Shown: piece by piece, positions 1 to 7,461 of the stretch
Numbering within the stretch: position 1 is the stretch's first letter
How the letters are laid out: each line of letters begins with the position of its first letter
From: Candidatus Mcinerneyibacteriota bacterium
Lineage (GTDB): Bacteria; Macinerneyibacteriota; Macinerneyibacteria; Macinerneyibacteriales; DSCS01
Length of the DNA: 15,724 nt
Reading direction: 5' to 3'
Assembly (NCBI GenBank): GCA_016937175.1
Contig: JAFGWL010000021.1
Span: forward strand, 1 to 15,724
Translations under genes and position numbers: made by a program
Notes under the pieces: generated by a model
Told to the model about the DNA's origin: nothing
Databases searched by the model: none
The model's input: only the letters and a program-made list of their open reading frames with translations

Positions 1-538
1 TCTGGGCTTTGACGAATTTGCGCCAGCGGGCAAAGTAGATGACACCGGACATGACCAGAGCCGCCAGGACGGGGACGTAGAAGAGCTTATAGGCTTCCAC
101 GGGAGCTATGAGGAAGACCAAAATGAAGAAAACGATAAGAAAGGTATTGAACTTCCCCAAAACATTGGGCTTGGGAATGGTCTCGTATTTCAAAATCACG
201 AAGAGCGCCAGCACGGCTATGATGAAATCTCGCACGACGAAAAGGGTGGCGATCATCATGGGGAAGCCGTACTTCACAAGGGCGATCATGATAAGGTCGA
301 AAGTAAGCTTGTCCGCCACGGGGTCCAGGATCTTCCCCCATGTGGAGACCTGGTTGAGCCGGCGGGCGAGAAAACCGTCCAACGCGTCGGTGATCCCCTG
401 GATGAGGAGCAGGATGAAGATGGTCTTGAGGTTGCCGTGGAGGTCACGGTCGATCAGAAAGAGTATGAAGGGCAAAAGGGCCAGACGGAGCAAAGTAAGC
501 ATGTTGGGAATGGTCAGAAAGCGCCCTTTGAAGATCAC
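1..538 (-). CDS. pgsA: CDP-diacylglycerol--glycerol-3-phosphate 3-phosphatidyltransferase (3' end outside window)
   Basis: This integral membrane enzyme transfers the phosphatidyl group from CDP-diacylglycerol to glycerol-3-phosphate, the committed step to phosphatidylglycerol and cardiolipin. About 179 residues are visible; the family is usually 180-195 long, so only the tail is missing. The complete CDP-alcohol phosphatidyltransferase signature is present: D51xxD54G55xxAR, then G68xxxD72xxxD76, with the N-terminal PNMLTLLRL typical of PgsA. Several hydrophobic helices follow. The start is GTG at 538, which overlaps the TGA of the upstream gene as GTGA; GAGGTGA (543-549) lies 4 bases upstream, supporting the GTG over the internal ATG at codon 13. 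It is the last visible gene of the long leftward operon. The assignment to PgsA rather than a related CDP-alcohol transferase rests on the N-terminal motif and is strong but not absolute. Confidence 0.93.
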   Translation of the reverse strand, partial: MIFKGRFLTIPNMLTLLRLALLPFILFLIDRDLHGNLKTIFILLLIQGITDALDGFLARRLNQVSTWGKILDPVADKLTFDLIMIALVKYGFPMMIATLFVVRDFIIAVLALFVILKYETIPKPNVLGKFNTFLIVFFILVFLIAPVEAYKLFYVPVLAALVMSGVIYFARWRKFVKAQ

Positions 539-1161
539 AGCTTCACCTCGATGCCTATTCCGTACCCACCATCCTCCTGAATGCCCCCAGAAAGCCCCAG
601 ATTGCCCCGAGAAGCCCCGATAAAGGCGTCGACGGCACTTATCACATGATTTGCGATCAATACGGCTAAAAAGGTGTTTTTCGTCTTATAGAGGCGGTTG
701 GCCTCCTGGCGCATGTCGTAATAGTAGGCCTGCTGGGCGGGCTCATCCCAGAACGGGGTCAGTTCAGGAAGTTTCCCGATGAGTTCGTAATATTCCCCCA
801 CTTTTTCGTAGGGCAAGTTGGTCTTTGCGTAGACCCGTTCCCTGAGATACTCCCACATCTCCGTGTAGCTCTTGCGCTCGGGGTCGTCCCCTTCATAATA
901 GAAGTGGGTGTCGGCATAGGAGATGTAGCGGTCCACGGCGATGTCCGAGCGGTAGGAGAAATAGGCGGTCAGGCCGATACTCACAGCTTCAGCCAGCATA
1001 AAGGACTCTCCCTTCACCTTCTGCCCGTTCATATACTGGCCCAGCCCGGGAACGGCCAGCGAGTAGAAGAAGGCCCTGGCCGGGCTGATCCCTTCCCTCC
1101 CCGCCGCAGCAGGGAGGAGAAGGGCCAGAAGCAGAAGAAAAGAGATGATCCTCTTCATCAT
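535..1161 (-). CDS. DUF5683-like exported membrane protein A
   Basis: A 208-residue protein of unknown function. Residues 1-20 form a signal peptide or first membrane helix. Residues about 29-55 contain the small-residue-rich segment SLAVPGLGQYMNGQKVKG, followed by a hydrophobic stretch; this pattern (PGLGQ, then Y/F, G, KG) is characteristic of DUF5683 and related TM2-like families. A middle region rich in Tyr and charged residues (about 75-165) is followed by a final hydrophobic segment with SAVDAFIGAS, carrying a conserved-looking Asp. It begins with MM one base after the stop of the PorV-like gene and has no clear Shine-Dalgarno sequence, so translation is probably coupled to that gene. 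A second protein with the same plan is encoded at 8855-9325. The family name is inferred from pattern memory. Confidence 0.7.
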   Translation of the reverse strand: MMKRIISFLLLLALLLPAAAGREGISPARAFFYSLAVPGLGQYMNGQKVKGESFMLAEAVSIGLTAYFSYRSDIAVDRYISYADTHFYYEGDDPERKSYTEMWEYLRERVYAKTNLPYEKVGEYYELIGKLPELTPFWDEPAQQAYYYDMRQEANRLYKTKNTFLAVLIANHVISAVDAFIGASRGNLGLSGGIQEDGGYGIGIEVKL

Positions 1162-1162
1162 A

Positions 1163-2110
1163 TCAGAACCGGAAGCTTAACGAATAGATGCTGGTTCCCT
1201 TGTCCAGCGTGTAAAGATTATCCATGGCAAAGTCAAGGCTGATATTGGCATAGGAGAAACCCATCCCCCAGTTGAAAGCGGAATCGTCGTAATAGTTATT
1301 GGTATAATAGCCGCCCCGCAGGAAGATCACATCCATAAAGGCGATCTCACATCCCCAGTGAAGAGACGAGTTCTCTGTGAAGAGATCCACCATATCCATA
1401 TCATAGCCTGCCGACATGGTCAGCGCTGTGTTCCACGGTTTGTAGTCCAGCGTCCCGTGAAAGCCTGAGCGCAGGTAGCGGGGCAGGCTGTCGGACTGTT
1501 CCCGGTCCTGATAGGAGATCCGGGGGCCGATGTTCTGGATGGTCGCTCCGGCGCCGTATTCCAGAGTCACGTCGGGGCTGAAATCCTTTGCATTTTTATA
1601 GAGCGCTCCCACGTCTACAGCTACACTGCTGCCTGTATAATCGGGAGAAAGATGGTCATTGATATATTTCAGAGAGACTCCGGCCCCCCAATGGTCGTCG
1701 AGTTTTATCGCATAGGTCAGGCCGAGGACCATCTGATAGACGGTGAAAGAAGGCAGAGCCTGGCCGAACTCATCTGTGGCCTGGACATCCCCTCCTCCGA
1801 AATAGAGGATTGTAAGGCCCACTGTCCCGTAGAGAGGGCGGACGGGCATAAAGAAGCTCAAAGCCTCATTGTCCTGGTCGAACTCTTCGATCTGCTGATA
1901 GTTCAGGAAGATCTCTTTCTGTTCGAAAAAGGCGCTTCCCGCCACATTATAGATAAAGGTCTCTCCGCCTTCGGCGATGGAAGCATAACTCCGTCCCATG
2001 CCCAGGGAGCGCCCCCCCATCTCGGCATTGGCAAAAATAGCGCCCGGCATCTCAGCCATCACAGGAAGCGCTGCACAAAGAATCACAAGTATCAGTGTCA
2101 AGTGTTTCAT
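1163..2110 (-). CDS. PorV/PorQ (UPF0164)-type outer-membrane beta-barrel protein
   Basis: A 315-residue exported protein with a cleavable signal peptide of about 19 residues (ending PVMA). The mature start, roughly residues 30-60, reads as GGRSLGMGRSYASIAEG then YNVAGSAFF, the opening seen in PorV/PorQ and UPF0164 proteins, where an inward N-terminal segment and an NPA-like motif precede the barrel. Alternating hydrophobic/aromatic strands continue to the end, and the protein terminates in Phe (SLSFRF), a typical BAM recognition end. The ribosome binding site AAAGGAG lies 6 bases before the ATG. It sits 49 bases after prs, the largest gap in the operon, and is directly followed by the DUF5683-like A gene. 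PorV takes part in type IX secretion in Bacteroidota; whether this homologue does is unknown, since no other T9SS gene is in view. Confidence 0.8.
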   Translation of the reverse strand: MKHLTLILVILCAALPVMAEMPGAIFANAEMGGRSLGMGRSYASIAEGGETFIYNVAGSAFFEQKEIFLNYQQIEEFDQDNEALSFFMPVRPLYGTVGLTILYFGGGDVQATDEFGQALPSFTVYQMVLGLTYAIKLDDHWGAGVSLKYINDHLSPDYTGSSVAVDVGALYKNAKDFSPDVTLEYGAGATIQNIGPRISYQDREQSDSLPRYLRSGFHGTLDYKPWNTALTMSAGYDMDMVDLFTENSSLHWGCEIAFMDVIFLRGGYYTNNYYDDSAFNWGMGFSYANISLDFAMDNLYTLDKGTSIYSLSFRF

Positions 2111-2159
2111 GTTATCTCCTTTCCTCCCCTTCTTTTACGCTTTTTCCCTTCATCTGTTG

Positions 2160-3248
2160 CTACTCCAGGACAGAATAGGGATCTTCAGGGCAGAAAAACT
2201 GGGTGATGGAAGAGCCGATGTTGATCCGGTAGATGATCTCGGCGGCCAGTCGCGCCGAACTCACTACGTTCATAAAGGGCAGTTCCTTTTTCATAGCCTC
2301 GGGGATGTAGATGGTATCCACGCAGAGGAAGTGTTCCAGAAAACCCTCTTCGTGGAGCTTGCTCAGGCGCTGGACAGCCGGCCCCGAAAGGACGGGGTGG
2401 ATGATGGCGATGTTCACGTGTTTCACCCCGCGTTTTTTGAGCTCTTTGACCAGGGTATAGACCGAGCCTCCCGTGTCGATCATGTCATCTACGATCCAGA
2501 TGGTCTTGTCGTCCAGGGGAGAATCGCTCAGAATATCGATCTTCTCCACGGTGTTGGCCTGGGTGATGCTCCGGCGTTTATTAGCGATGACCAGGTCACA
2601 GTTGAAGGTCTCTGCAAATTGGCGCGCCATCTTCTCTCCGCCGGCATCCACCGAGCAGATGGCCCACTTTTCGTGGACTTTTGTGCTGAAGGCTGCCTTC
2701 GTCTTGACAAAGTCCTTGAGCATATGGTATTTCAGAAGGGATGTGGCGGGCATATCGTCTATATTGGCCTTGGTGGGGTCGATGATGGTCTTGGACTTGT
2801 CCGAATGGAGCTGAAAGGTGATGTAGTGGGTCATCCCCAGGGTCATCATGGTCTTGATGTGGATCCAGAGTCCCACCGAAGAGCGGCGGGTGGCCCGGTC
2901 GCTCCGTGAACAGGAAGTGTAGGGCTCAAAGACCGTCAGGCTCTTGGCCTGGGCCCGTGCCAAAGCGTCGATGGCATGGTAGAGCTCGATCTGGTTGTCT
3001 CCCACGGACAGGTTGTATTTATTGCGCCGGGAAGAGTTATGGAAGAGGTAGACATCTTTTTTACGGATGGACTCGCCGATGTCCACTTCGATCTCCCCGT
3101 CGGAAAAGGTCTTGACCTCCAGGTCCCCTTTCAGGTCTTTATATTTCCGTGTGAACTCGTTAAGGTTTTTCAACTCCTCGATCACGGAAACAGCATAATC
3201 TTCAGAACTGCGTGTGGAAAAAATCTGGACTTTACCCCTGTCCATCAT
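2160..3248 (-). CDS. prs: Ribose-phosphate pyrophosphokinase (divergent)
   Basis: PRPP synthetase makes phosphoribosyl pyrophosphate from ribose-5-phosphate and ATP, for nucleotide, NAD, His and Trp synthesis. Visible family marks are FSDGE (48-52), His148 in a QLH context, SVDAGG (199-204) supplying a metal-binding Asp201, the flexible-loop KRR (224-226) and the PRPP-binding loop VDDMIDTGGS (253-262). It is 362 residues long, against about 315 for typical bacterial Prs, with an insert near 70-84 and extra terminal residues. The usual FGYARQDR is TSCSRSDR here, and the usual DLHxxQIQGFF signature is not kept. Start ATG at 3248 lies 4 bases after the upstream stop; AGGGG precedes it weakly, and a second ATG at 3245 is possible. 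The core catalytic residues suggest an active enzyme, but regulation or oligomer contacts probably differ. Confidence 0.9.
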   Translation of the reverse strand: MMDRGKVQIFSTRSSEDYAVSVIEELKNLNEFTRKYKDLKGDLEVKTFSDGEIEVDIGESIRKKDVYLFHNSSRRNKYNLSVGDNQIELYHAIDALARAQAKSLTVFEPYTSCSRSDRATRRSSVGLWIHIKTMMTLGMTHYITFQLHSDKSKTIIDPTKANIDDMPATSLLKYHMLKDFVKTKAAFSTKVHEKWAICSVDAGGEKMARQFAETFNCDLVIANKRRSITQANTVEKIDILSDSPLDDKTIWIVDDMIDTGGSVYTLVKELKKRGVKHVNIAIIHPVLSGPAVQRLSKLHEEGFLEHFLCVDTIYIPEAMKKELPFMNVVSSARLAAEIIYRINIGSSITQFFCPEDPYSVLE

Positions 3249-3252
3249 GCTA

Positions 3253-4698
3253 TCAACCCCTTTTTATGACTTTCGGTATGGCGGCAGCAAGGCCGCTCGC
3301 TGGAAAATGAACCTCCCCCCCCTCGACGAGCCGGTCACCGGCCCGGCTGTGCAAAAGCACGCCGGCAGATGCCGCCTCCTCCCGGGAAAGTCCCCGGGCC
3401 CAGAGCGCAGCAACCACCCCGCTCAGAATATCACCACTCCCCATGGTGGCAAGAAAAGAATTGCCTGCCGGGTTAAAAGAAAAGCTCCCGTCAGGGAAAA
3501 AGATAACCGTGCCGTGGGATTTAAGGATCAGGACGCACTCCTCCTCCCGGGCAAAGCTTTGGCCCAGGGGGATCATCTTTTCGCGGATCTTATCCACGGG
3601 CACTCCGGTCATCTGAGAAAACTCCCCCAGGTGAGGCGTGACGATCGTCTGATGGATACCTTTTCTGTAAAATTTTTCAAAAAAGAAGAGCGCATCGGCA
3701 TCCAGGACAAAGCGCTTCCCCTTTTCTTTATCAAAAAGATCCGTTAAAAAACTTTTAGCCCCTTCACTCTGTCCCAGTCCCGGGCCGATGAGATGGACAG
3801 CGCACTTGTCATGAAGCGAAACGTCTTGAAAATTCTCGTGGCCGCGCACGATGAGTTCAGCGGGCGCTTGCACCGGCCCCTTTTGAAGCACATCGGTGAC
3901 CACATACCCGGCTCCTGAGCGAAGCGCGCCCATTGAGGCCAGGAGAGGCGCTCCTGTGTAGGGTTCAGCTCCGCCGATGACCTGCACGGCTCCTCTGCTG
4001 TATTTATGGGTATCAGCAGGCGGATCGGGAATGGAAAGTAAGTGGTCTGAGAGAAGCATTCCCTGAAACTCTTTTTCCTCTTTGTCTTGAGCCTTCACGC
4101 CGATGGGGACGACGGAGAGCTTCCCGCTCAAGACCCGCCCGTCATTGATGAAATGTCCGTATTTGGGATATTCAAAAGTCACAGTCTCTTGAGCTTTCAG
4201 AGCGTCTGCAGCAGCGACTCCCGTATCCCCGTTGACGCCCGAGGGAATGTCCAAAGCCCGGACAGGGAGATTCATCGAAGAGGCCTTCCGGAAGACCTTT
4301 CTCACTTCTTCGGGGAGCTCTCCCTGAAAGCCTGTCCCGAAGACCGCATCGATGATGACTTCACTATCCCGAAAATCTCTTGTTTCAATGACCGTGATCC
4401 CGTGATTCAGGGCCAGCCTTTGTTGAAAAAGGCCCTCTTCTGTAACAGGCTCCATCAAGGGGAAGATCCTCACGTCGTAACCGTTCACATGAAGGATCCG
4501 ACCTACAGCCCAGCCGTCTCCACCGTTGTTTCCTTTCCCGGTGAGGATAGTGATGCGTTTCTCCCCCGGGACTTGAACCATAAAAATGCGCGCAAAGGCC
4601 TGGGCGGCCTGTTCCATGAGAAGAAGCGAGGTATACCCTCTCTTCTTTACGGCGTTTTGATCGCAGCGTCTCATCTCCGCAACAGACAGGACTTTCAC
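3253..4698 (-). CDS. nnrDE: Bifunctional NAD(P)H-hydrate epimerase / ADP-dependent NAD(P)H-hydrate dehydratase
   Basis: This metabolite-repair enzyme epimerises R-NAD(P)HX to the S form (N-terminal YjeF_N domain) and dehydrates it back to NAD(P)H using ADP (C-terminal YjeF_C, ribokinase-like domain). With the chosen start it is 481 residues. N-domain marks are GKGNNGGDG (54-62), VIIDAVFGTG with Asp117, and DIPSGVNGDTG (150-160). C-domain marks are RGAVQVIGGAEPYTGAP (235-251), GPGLGQ (305-310), DADAL (333-337), TPHLGE (354-359), NPAGN (409-413) and GSGD with catalytic Asp423. The start is GTG at 4698, overlapping the acpS TGA as GTGA, with GGGAGG at 4704-4709 five bases upstream. An in-frame extension to 4842 would lie inside acpS and carries no family sequence, so it is rejected. 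The neighbour acpS matches a common arrangement with nnrD in many bacteria. Confidence 0.96.
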   Translation of the reverse strand: MKVLSVAEMRRCDQNAVKKRGYTSLLLMEQAAQAFARIFMVQVPGEKRITILTGKGNNGGDGWAVGRILHVNGYDVRIFPLMEPVTEEGLFQQRLALNHGITVIETRDFRDSEVIIDAVFGTGFQGELPEEVRKVFRKASSMNLPVRALDIPSGVNGDTGVAAADALKAQETVTFEYPKYGHFINDGRVLSGKLSVVPIGVKAQDKEEKEFQGMLLSDHLLSIPDPPADTHKYSRGAVQVIGGAEPYTGAPLLASMGALRSGAGYVVTDVLQKGPVQAPAELIVRGHENFQDVSLHDKCAVHLIGPGLGQSEGAKSFLTDLFDKEKGKRFVLDADALFFFEKFYRKGIHQTIVTPHLGEFSQMTGVPVDKIREKMIPLGQSFAREEECVLILKSHGTVIFFPDGSFSFNPAGNSFLATMGSGDILSGVVAALWARGLSREEAASAGVLLHSRAGDRLVEGGEVHFPASGLAAAIPKVIKRG

Positions 4699-5048
4699 AG
4701 GAGCCTCCCGGGAGATGCGATGGCCACGGCATAGGCATGGCAATGAGAGAGGGAGAGGTGCAGCCTGCGCTCCCTTTTTCCGTTGACGATAAAATAGGGC
4801 TGGCCGTTTTCCTGGCGGGAGACTTCGATCTGGGCCAGACACTTTCCGTGAAGCCCTCCCTTAGCCTTGATATAGGACTCTTTGGCGGCGAAACGCACCG
4901 CATACGAGGGATAAGGGTTCACCTTGCTGGAGCAATAGGCGATCTCCCGGTCCGAATAGATTCGTTTGAGGAACCGCTCTCCCCGTTTTTCAATGGCATG
5001 TTTGATCCGGTCGATCTCGATAATATCAACGCCTACAGACATCATCAT
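4695..5048 (-). CDS. acpS: Holo-[acyl-carrier-protein] synthase
   Basis: AcpS transfers 4'-phosphopantetheine from CoA to apo-ACP, switching on fatty-acid synthesis in the cytoplasm. The 117-residue product has the usual family length. Metal ligands are visible as Asp8 in GVDIIEIDRI and Glu57 in RFAAKES; YSDREIAYCSSK (31-42) and SLSHCHAYAVA near the C-terminus are also typical. Three consecutive ATG codons occur at 5048, 5045 and 5042. The first overlaps the preceding glmM stop as ATGA and gives family-like numbering for Asp8 and Glu57, so it is chosen; a GTG at 5063 is possible but unlikely. The Shine-Dalgarno sequence is weak, pointing to translational coupling with glmM. The 3' end overlaps the nnrDE start by GTGA. 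Confidence 0.96.
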   Translation of the reverse strand: MMMSVGVDIIEIDRIKHAIEKRGERFLKRIYSDREIAYCSSKVNPYPSYAVRFAAKESYIKAKGGLHGKCLAQIEVSRQENGQPYFIVNGKRERRLHLSLSHCHAYAVAIASPGRLL

Positions 5049-6391
5049 TCCATCACTTTCCACATGGATCTAATTTTTTCTTCCAGCCACTCTTTTGAAA
5101 GGCTCTCGCCGATGACGCGCATAGCAGGCTCAGTCCCCGAAGGGCGGATATGGATCCAGCCCTCCTCAAAGGAGAGACGCAGCCCGTCGTTGGTATCGAT
5201 CCCGCGTACATCCGAAAACTCGTGTCCTTCCAAACGTTTGAAGGCTTCCCGACGCTCATCCAGCGTGGAAAAACTCTTTTTCTCTTTGACCATGACATAA
5301 GGGGGAAAACTTCTGACAAGTTCTGATATGCTTTTCTTGCGGCGCGCTATGAGATCCAGGATCAGGGCGATCCCCAGGGGGGCGTCCCTGGTCACGTGGA
5401 GCGCCGGATAGATGACACCGCCGTTCCCCTCGCCTCCGATGACCGCTTTCCTTTCGATGATCAGCTGCGCTACATTAGCTTCCCCCACAGGAGCGCGGAA
5501 GAGGCGGGCTCCGTTTCGCCGGGCCGCTTCTTCGGTAAGAGAGCTTGTGGAGTAGTTGCAGACCACATCCCCTTTTTTCTTTTCCAGGACGCTTTCCACG
5601 GCCAGGGCCAAAGTAAACTCCTCCCCGGGGGCTGTTCCCTCGTCGGTGACGAGAGCCAGCCGGTCCACATCAGGGTCGTGGGCAAATCCGATATGGGCCT
5701 TTGTCTTTTTCACCAAGTCTTCCAGCTCTCCCAGATGGTCAGGCGTGGGCTCAGGATCGCGTGGAAAAAGCCCTGTAGGCTCTTCATTGATAGTATGGAC
5801 CGTGCAGCCCAGCCGCTTCAACAGAAGAGGCGTGATGACGCCTCCCGCTCCGTTGACACAATCCAGGGCCACGATGAAATGCTCATTTTTGATACGTTCT
5901 GTGTCCACCAGGGCGCATATCTTATCGATATGGCGCTCTACAGCTTTATCGTCGCAGGAGATCCTGCCAAGTTTGTTCCAGGGCATAAGGGGAAAATCTC
6001 TTTTCCCAAGGATCGCCTGGAGCTTTTTTGATTCTTCCCTGTTCAGGAAGATCCCCCTGGAAGAAGCCAGTTTCAAGGCATTCCACTCTTTGGGGTTGTG
6101 AGAGGCGGTGACGATGATCCCGCCGTCGGCTTTCAAATCGTTGACGGCCAGAAGGACTGTGGGGGTGGGGACGATCCCCAGGTCGATGACATCCACCCCG
6201 GCCGACGAAAGGGCTCCGGTGATGAGGGAAGCGATCATGGGGCCGCTGACACGGCTGTCGCGCCCCAGGACGACCTTTCCGCCCCGGATGAGGCGCGCAA
6301 AGGCCCGGGTATAGTCAAGGATGACGTCGGGAGTGAGGCTGTCGCCTACGATCCCCCGGATCCCGGAGACACTTACCATGAGTTCGCTCAT
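5045..6391 (-). CDS. glmM: Phosphoglucosamine mutase-type phosphohexomutase
   Basis: A cytoplasmic alpha-D-phosphohexomutase of 448 residues, probably converting glucosamine-6-phosphate to glucosamine-1-phosphate for UDP-GlcNAc, peptidoglycan and LPS. The four domains each show their hallmark: phosphoserine loop TASHNP with Ser97, metal loop DPDVDR (Asp239, 241, 243), sugar-binding GEGNGG (320-325) and phosphate-binding RPSGTEP (416-422). The N-terminus MVSVSGIRGIVG is family-typical. The ATG at 6391 overlaps the previous stop as ATGA, and AGGAG lies about 8 bases upstream. The family also contains phosphomannomutase/phosphoglucomutase enzymes, and sequence alone does not settle the substrate; the immediately preceding GlmU-like gene favours GlmM. 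The following gene is acpS, also coupled by ATGA. Confidence 0.88.
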   Translation of the reverse strand: MSELMVSVSGIRGIVGDSLTPDVILDYTRAFARLIRGGKVVLGRDSRVSGPMIASLITGALSSAGVDVIDLGIVPTPTVLLAVNDLKADGGIIVTASHNPKEWNALKLASSRGIFLNREESKKLQAILGKRDFPLMPWNKLGRISCDDKAVERHIDKICALVDTERIKNEHFIVALDCVNGAGGVITPLLLKRLGCTVHTINEEPTGLFPRDPEPTPDHLGELEDLVKKTKAHIGFAHDPDVDRLALVTDEGTAPGEEFTLALAVESVLEKKKGDVVCNYSTSSLTEEAARRNGARLFRAPVGEANVAQLIIERKAVIGGEGNGGVIYPALHVTRDAPLGIALILDLIARRKKSISELVRSFPPYVMVKEKKSFSTLDERREAFKRLEGHEFSDVRGIDTNDGLRLSFEEGWIHIRPSGTEPAMRVIGESLSKEWLEEKIRSMWKVME

Positions 6392-7458
6392 CGGCCCTCT
6401 CCTTTTTGATGGAACCCTTTGCTCGCGTTGAAAACCGCGCGCATCTGCTCTTCATAGTCTTCGCTCATCTCTTTATGTCTGCGTCCCATGACGATCTTTT
6501 CCGTATGAATGAAGGAGCGGATCTCATAGAGTCTGGTCCGGCCGTCCACATGCCAGGAAAAGGGCGGAAGCCACGTGGGAGCCATGCCTCCTCCTGCGAT
6601 AAGGCTTCCCAGGGAGATCCTGGATCCCGTATTGAGAAGGGTCCCGATCCCCGTTTTCACGTGATCGCCTATAAGAGCCCCCAGCTTGAGGAGGGGTGTG
6701 GCTTTGCGTTCTCCCTGAGCATCGGGAAAGTGCACAGGTGAATAGTTGTTTTTGAGGTCGCTCCCTGTGGTAAGGGCACCCAGGTTCACCCAGCGTCCTA
6801 TCACGCTGTGTCCTATAAAACCTTCATGGTGTTTGTTGGAAAAGGGATGGAAGATGGATTCCTCCACTTCCCCTCCCATACGGCAGGCTTCGCCGATGTA
6901 AGAAGCGCGTATGCGCGCGCTTTCGATGATACTGTCGGGGCCGATGTAAAGAGGCCCTTCCAAAACCGAAAAAGGCTTGACCGAAGCGCGGGCATCGATG
7001 ACTACAGGCCCCTCTTCGGTGCTCACAGAGACCGGGCCGGCGATCCGCGCTGTCTTATGGATGAGAAGGTCTTTGCGCCCGCCTCTGAGGACGACTCCCT
7101 CGGGCAGGACATGGAGAAACTCCTCTTCGTCCATAAACAAACGGTCCTCTTCGGCCATTTGACTGTGCAAACTGAAAAGCTCTATGGGGTCTTCGATAAA
7201 AACGCAATCCGCTTCGCTTAACTCTATGCGCCGTCCTCCGCCCTGATAGGTGAGAACGCTTGTCTCATTGAAATAAAAATCAGAAGGCGTATCGGGAAGT
7301 ACCGGGACCCGCGCCCGGATCAAACCGGGGACGGGGCGGAAATCCTTTCCCCCTTCAGGGAGAGTCCGCCTGAGACGCTCAGAGACTGAAAAAAGCCCGC
7401 AGCAGAAATCATCTGAGAGAGAGAAATGACCATGGGCGTTTTCTGCAGAAAGCTTCAT
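6388..7458 (-). CDS. GlmU-like left-handed beta-helix acyltransferase with degenerate N-terminal domain
   Basis: A 356-residue protein resembling the Bacteroidota-type GlmU family (TIGR03991-like). Residues about 130-300 form hexapeptide-repeat (LbetaH) turns: HKTARIAGP, GPVVIDARASV, GPLYIGPDSII, YIGEACRMGGEVEESI, then FSNKHHEGFIGHSVIG, WVNLGALTTGSDLKNNY and GDHVKTGIGTLLNTGS, close to the acetyltransferase half of that family. The first 120 residues are short and do not show the canonical GlmU pyrophosphorylase motif (LAAGxGTRM) nor the TRPxADIR-type motif of the Bacteroidota form; GLFSVSERLRRTL (21-33) may be a remnant of the latter. It is co-transcribed with glmM through an ATGA overlap, so a role in UDP-GlcNAc synthesis is likely, but only acetyltransfer is well supported. 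AGGAGG lies 11 bases before the ATG. Confidence 0.78.
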   Translation of the reverse strand: MKLSAENAHGHFSLSDDFCCGLFSVSERLRRTLPEGGKDFRPVPGLIRARVPVLPDTPSDFYFNETSVLTYQGGGRRIELSEADCVFIEDPIELFSLHSQMAEEDRLFMDEEEFLHVLPEGVVLRGGRKDLLIHKTARIAGPVSVSTEEGPVVIDARASVKPFSVLEGPLYIGPDSIIESARIRASYIGEACRMGGEVEESIFHPFSNKHHEGFIGHSVIGRWVNLGALTTGSDLKNNYSPVHFPDAQGERKATPLLKLGALIGDHVKTGIGTLLNTGSRISLGSLIAGGGMAPTWLPPFSWHVDGRTRLYEIRSFIHTEKIVMGRRHKEMSEDYEEQMRAVFNASKGFHQKGEGR

Positions 7459-7461
7459 CGC

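Noticed and set aside
108-623. Plus-strand open frame of 171 codons at the left edge
   Set aside because: It is the shadow of pgsA, whose complete catalytic signature lies on the other strand.
4699-4842. N-terminal 48-residue extension of the NAD(P)H-hydrate repair enzyme
   Set aside because: It lies inside acpS, is Pro/Arg-rich with no family similarity, and the GTG at 4698 has a good ribosome binding site.
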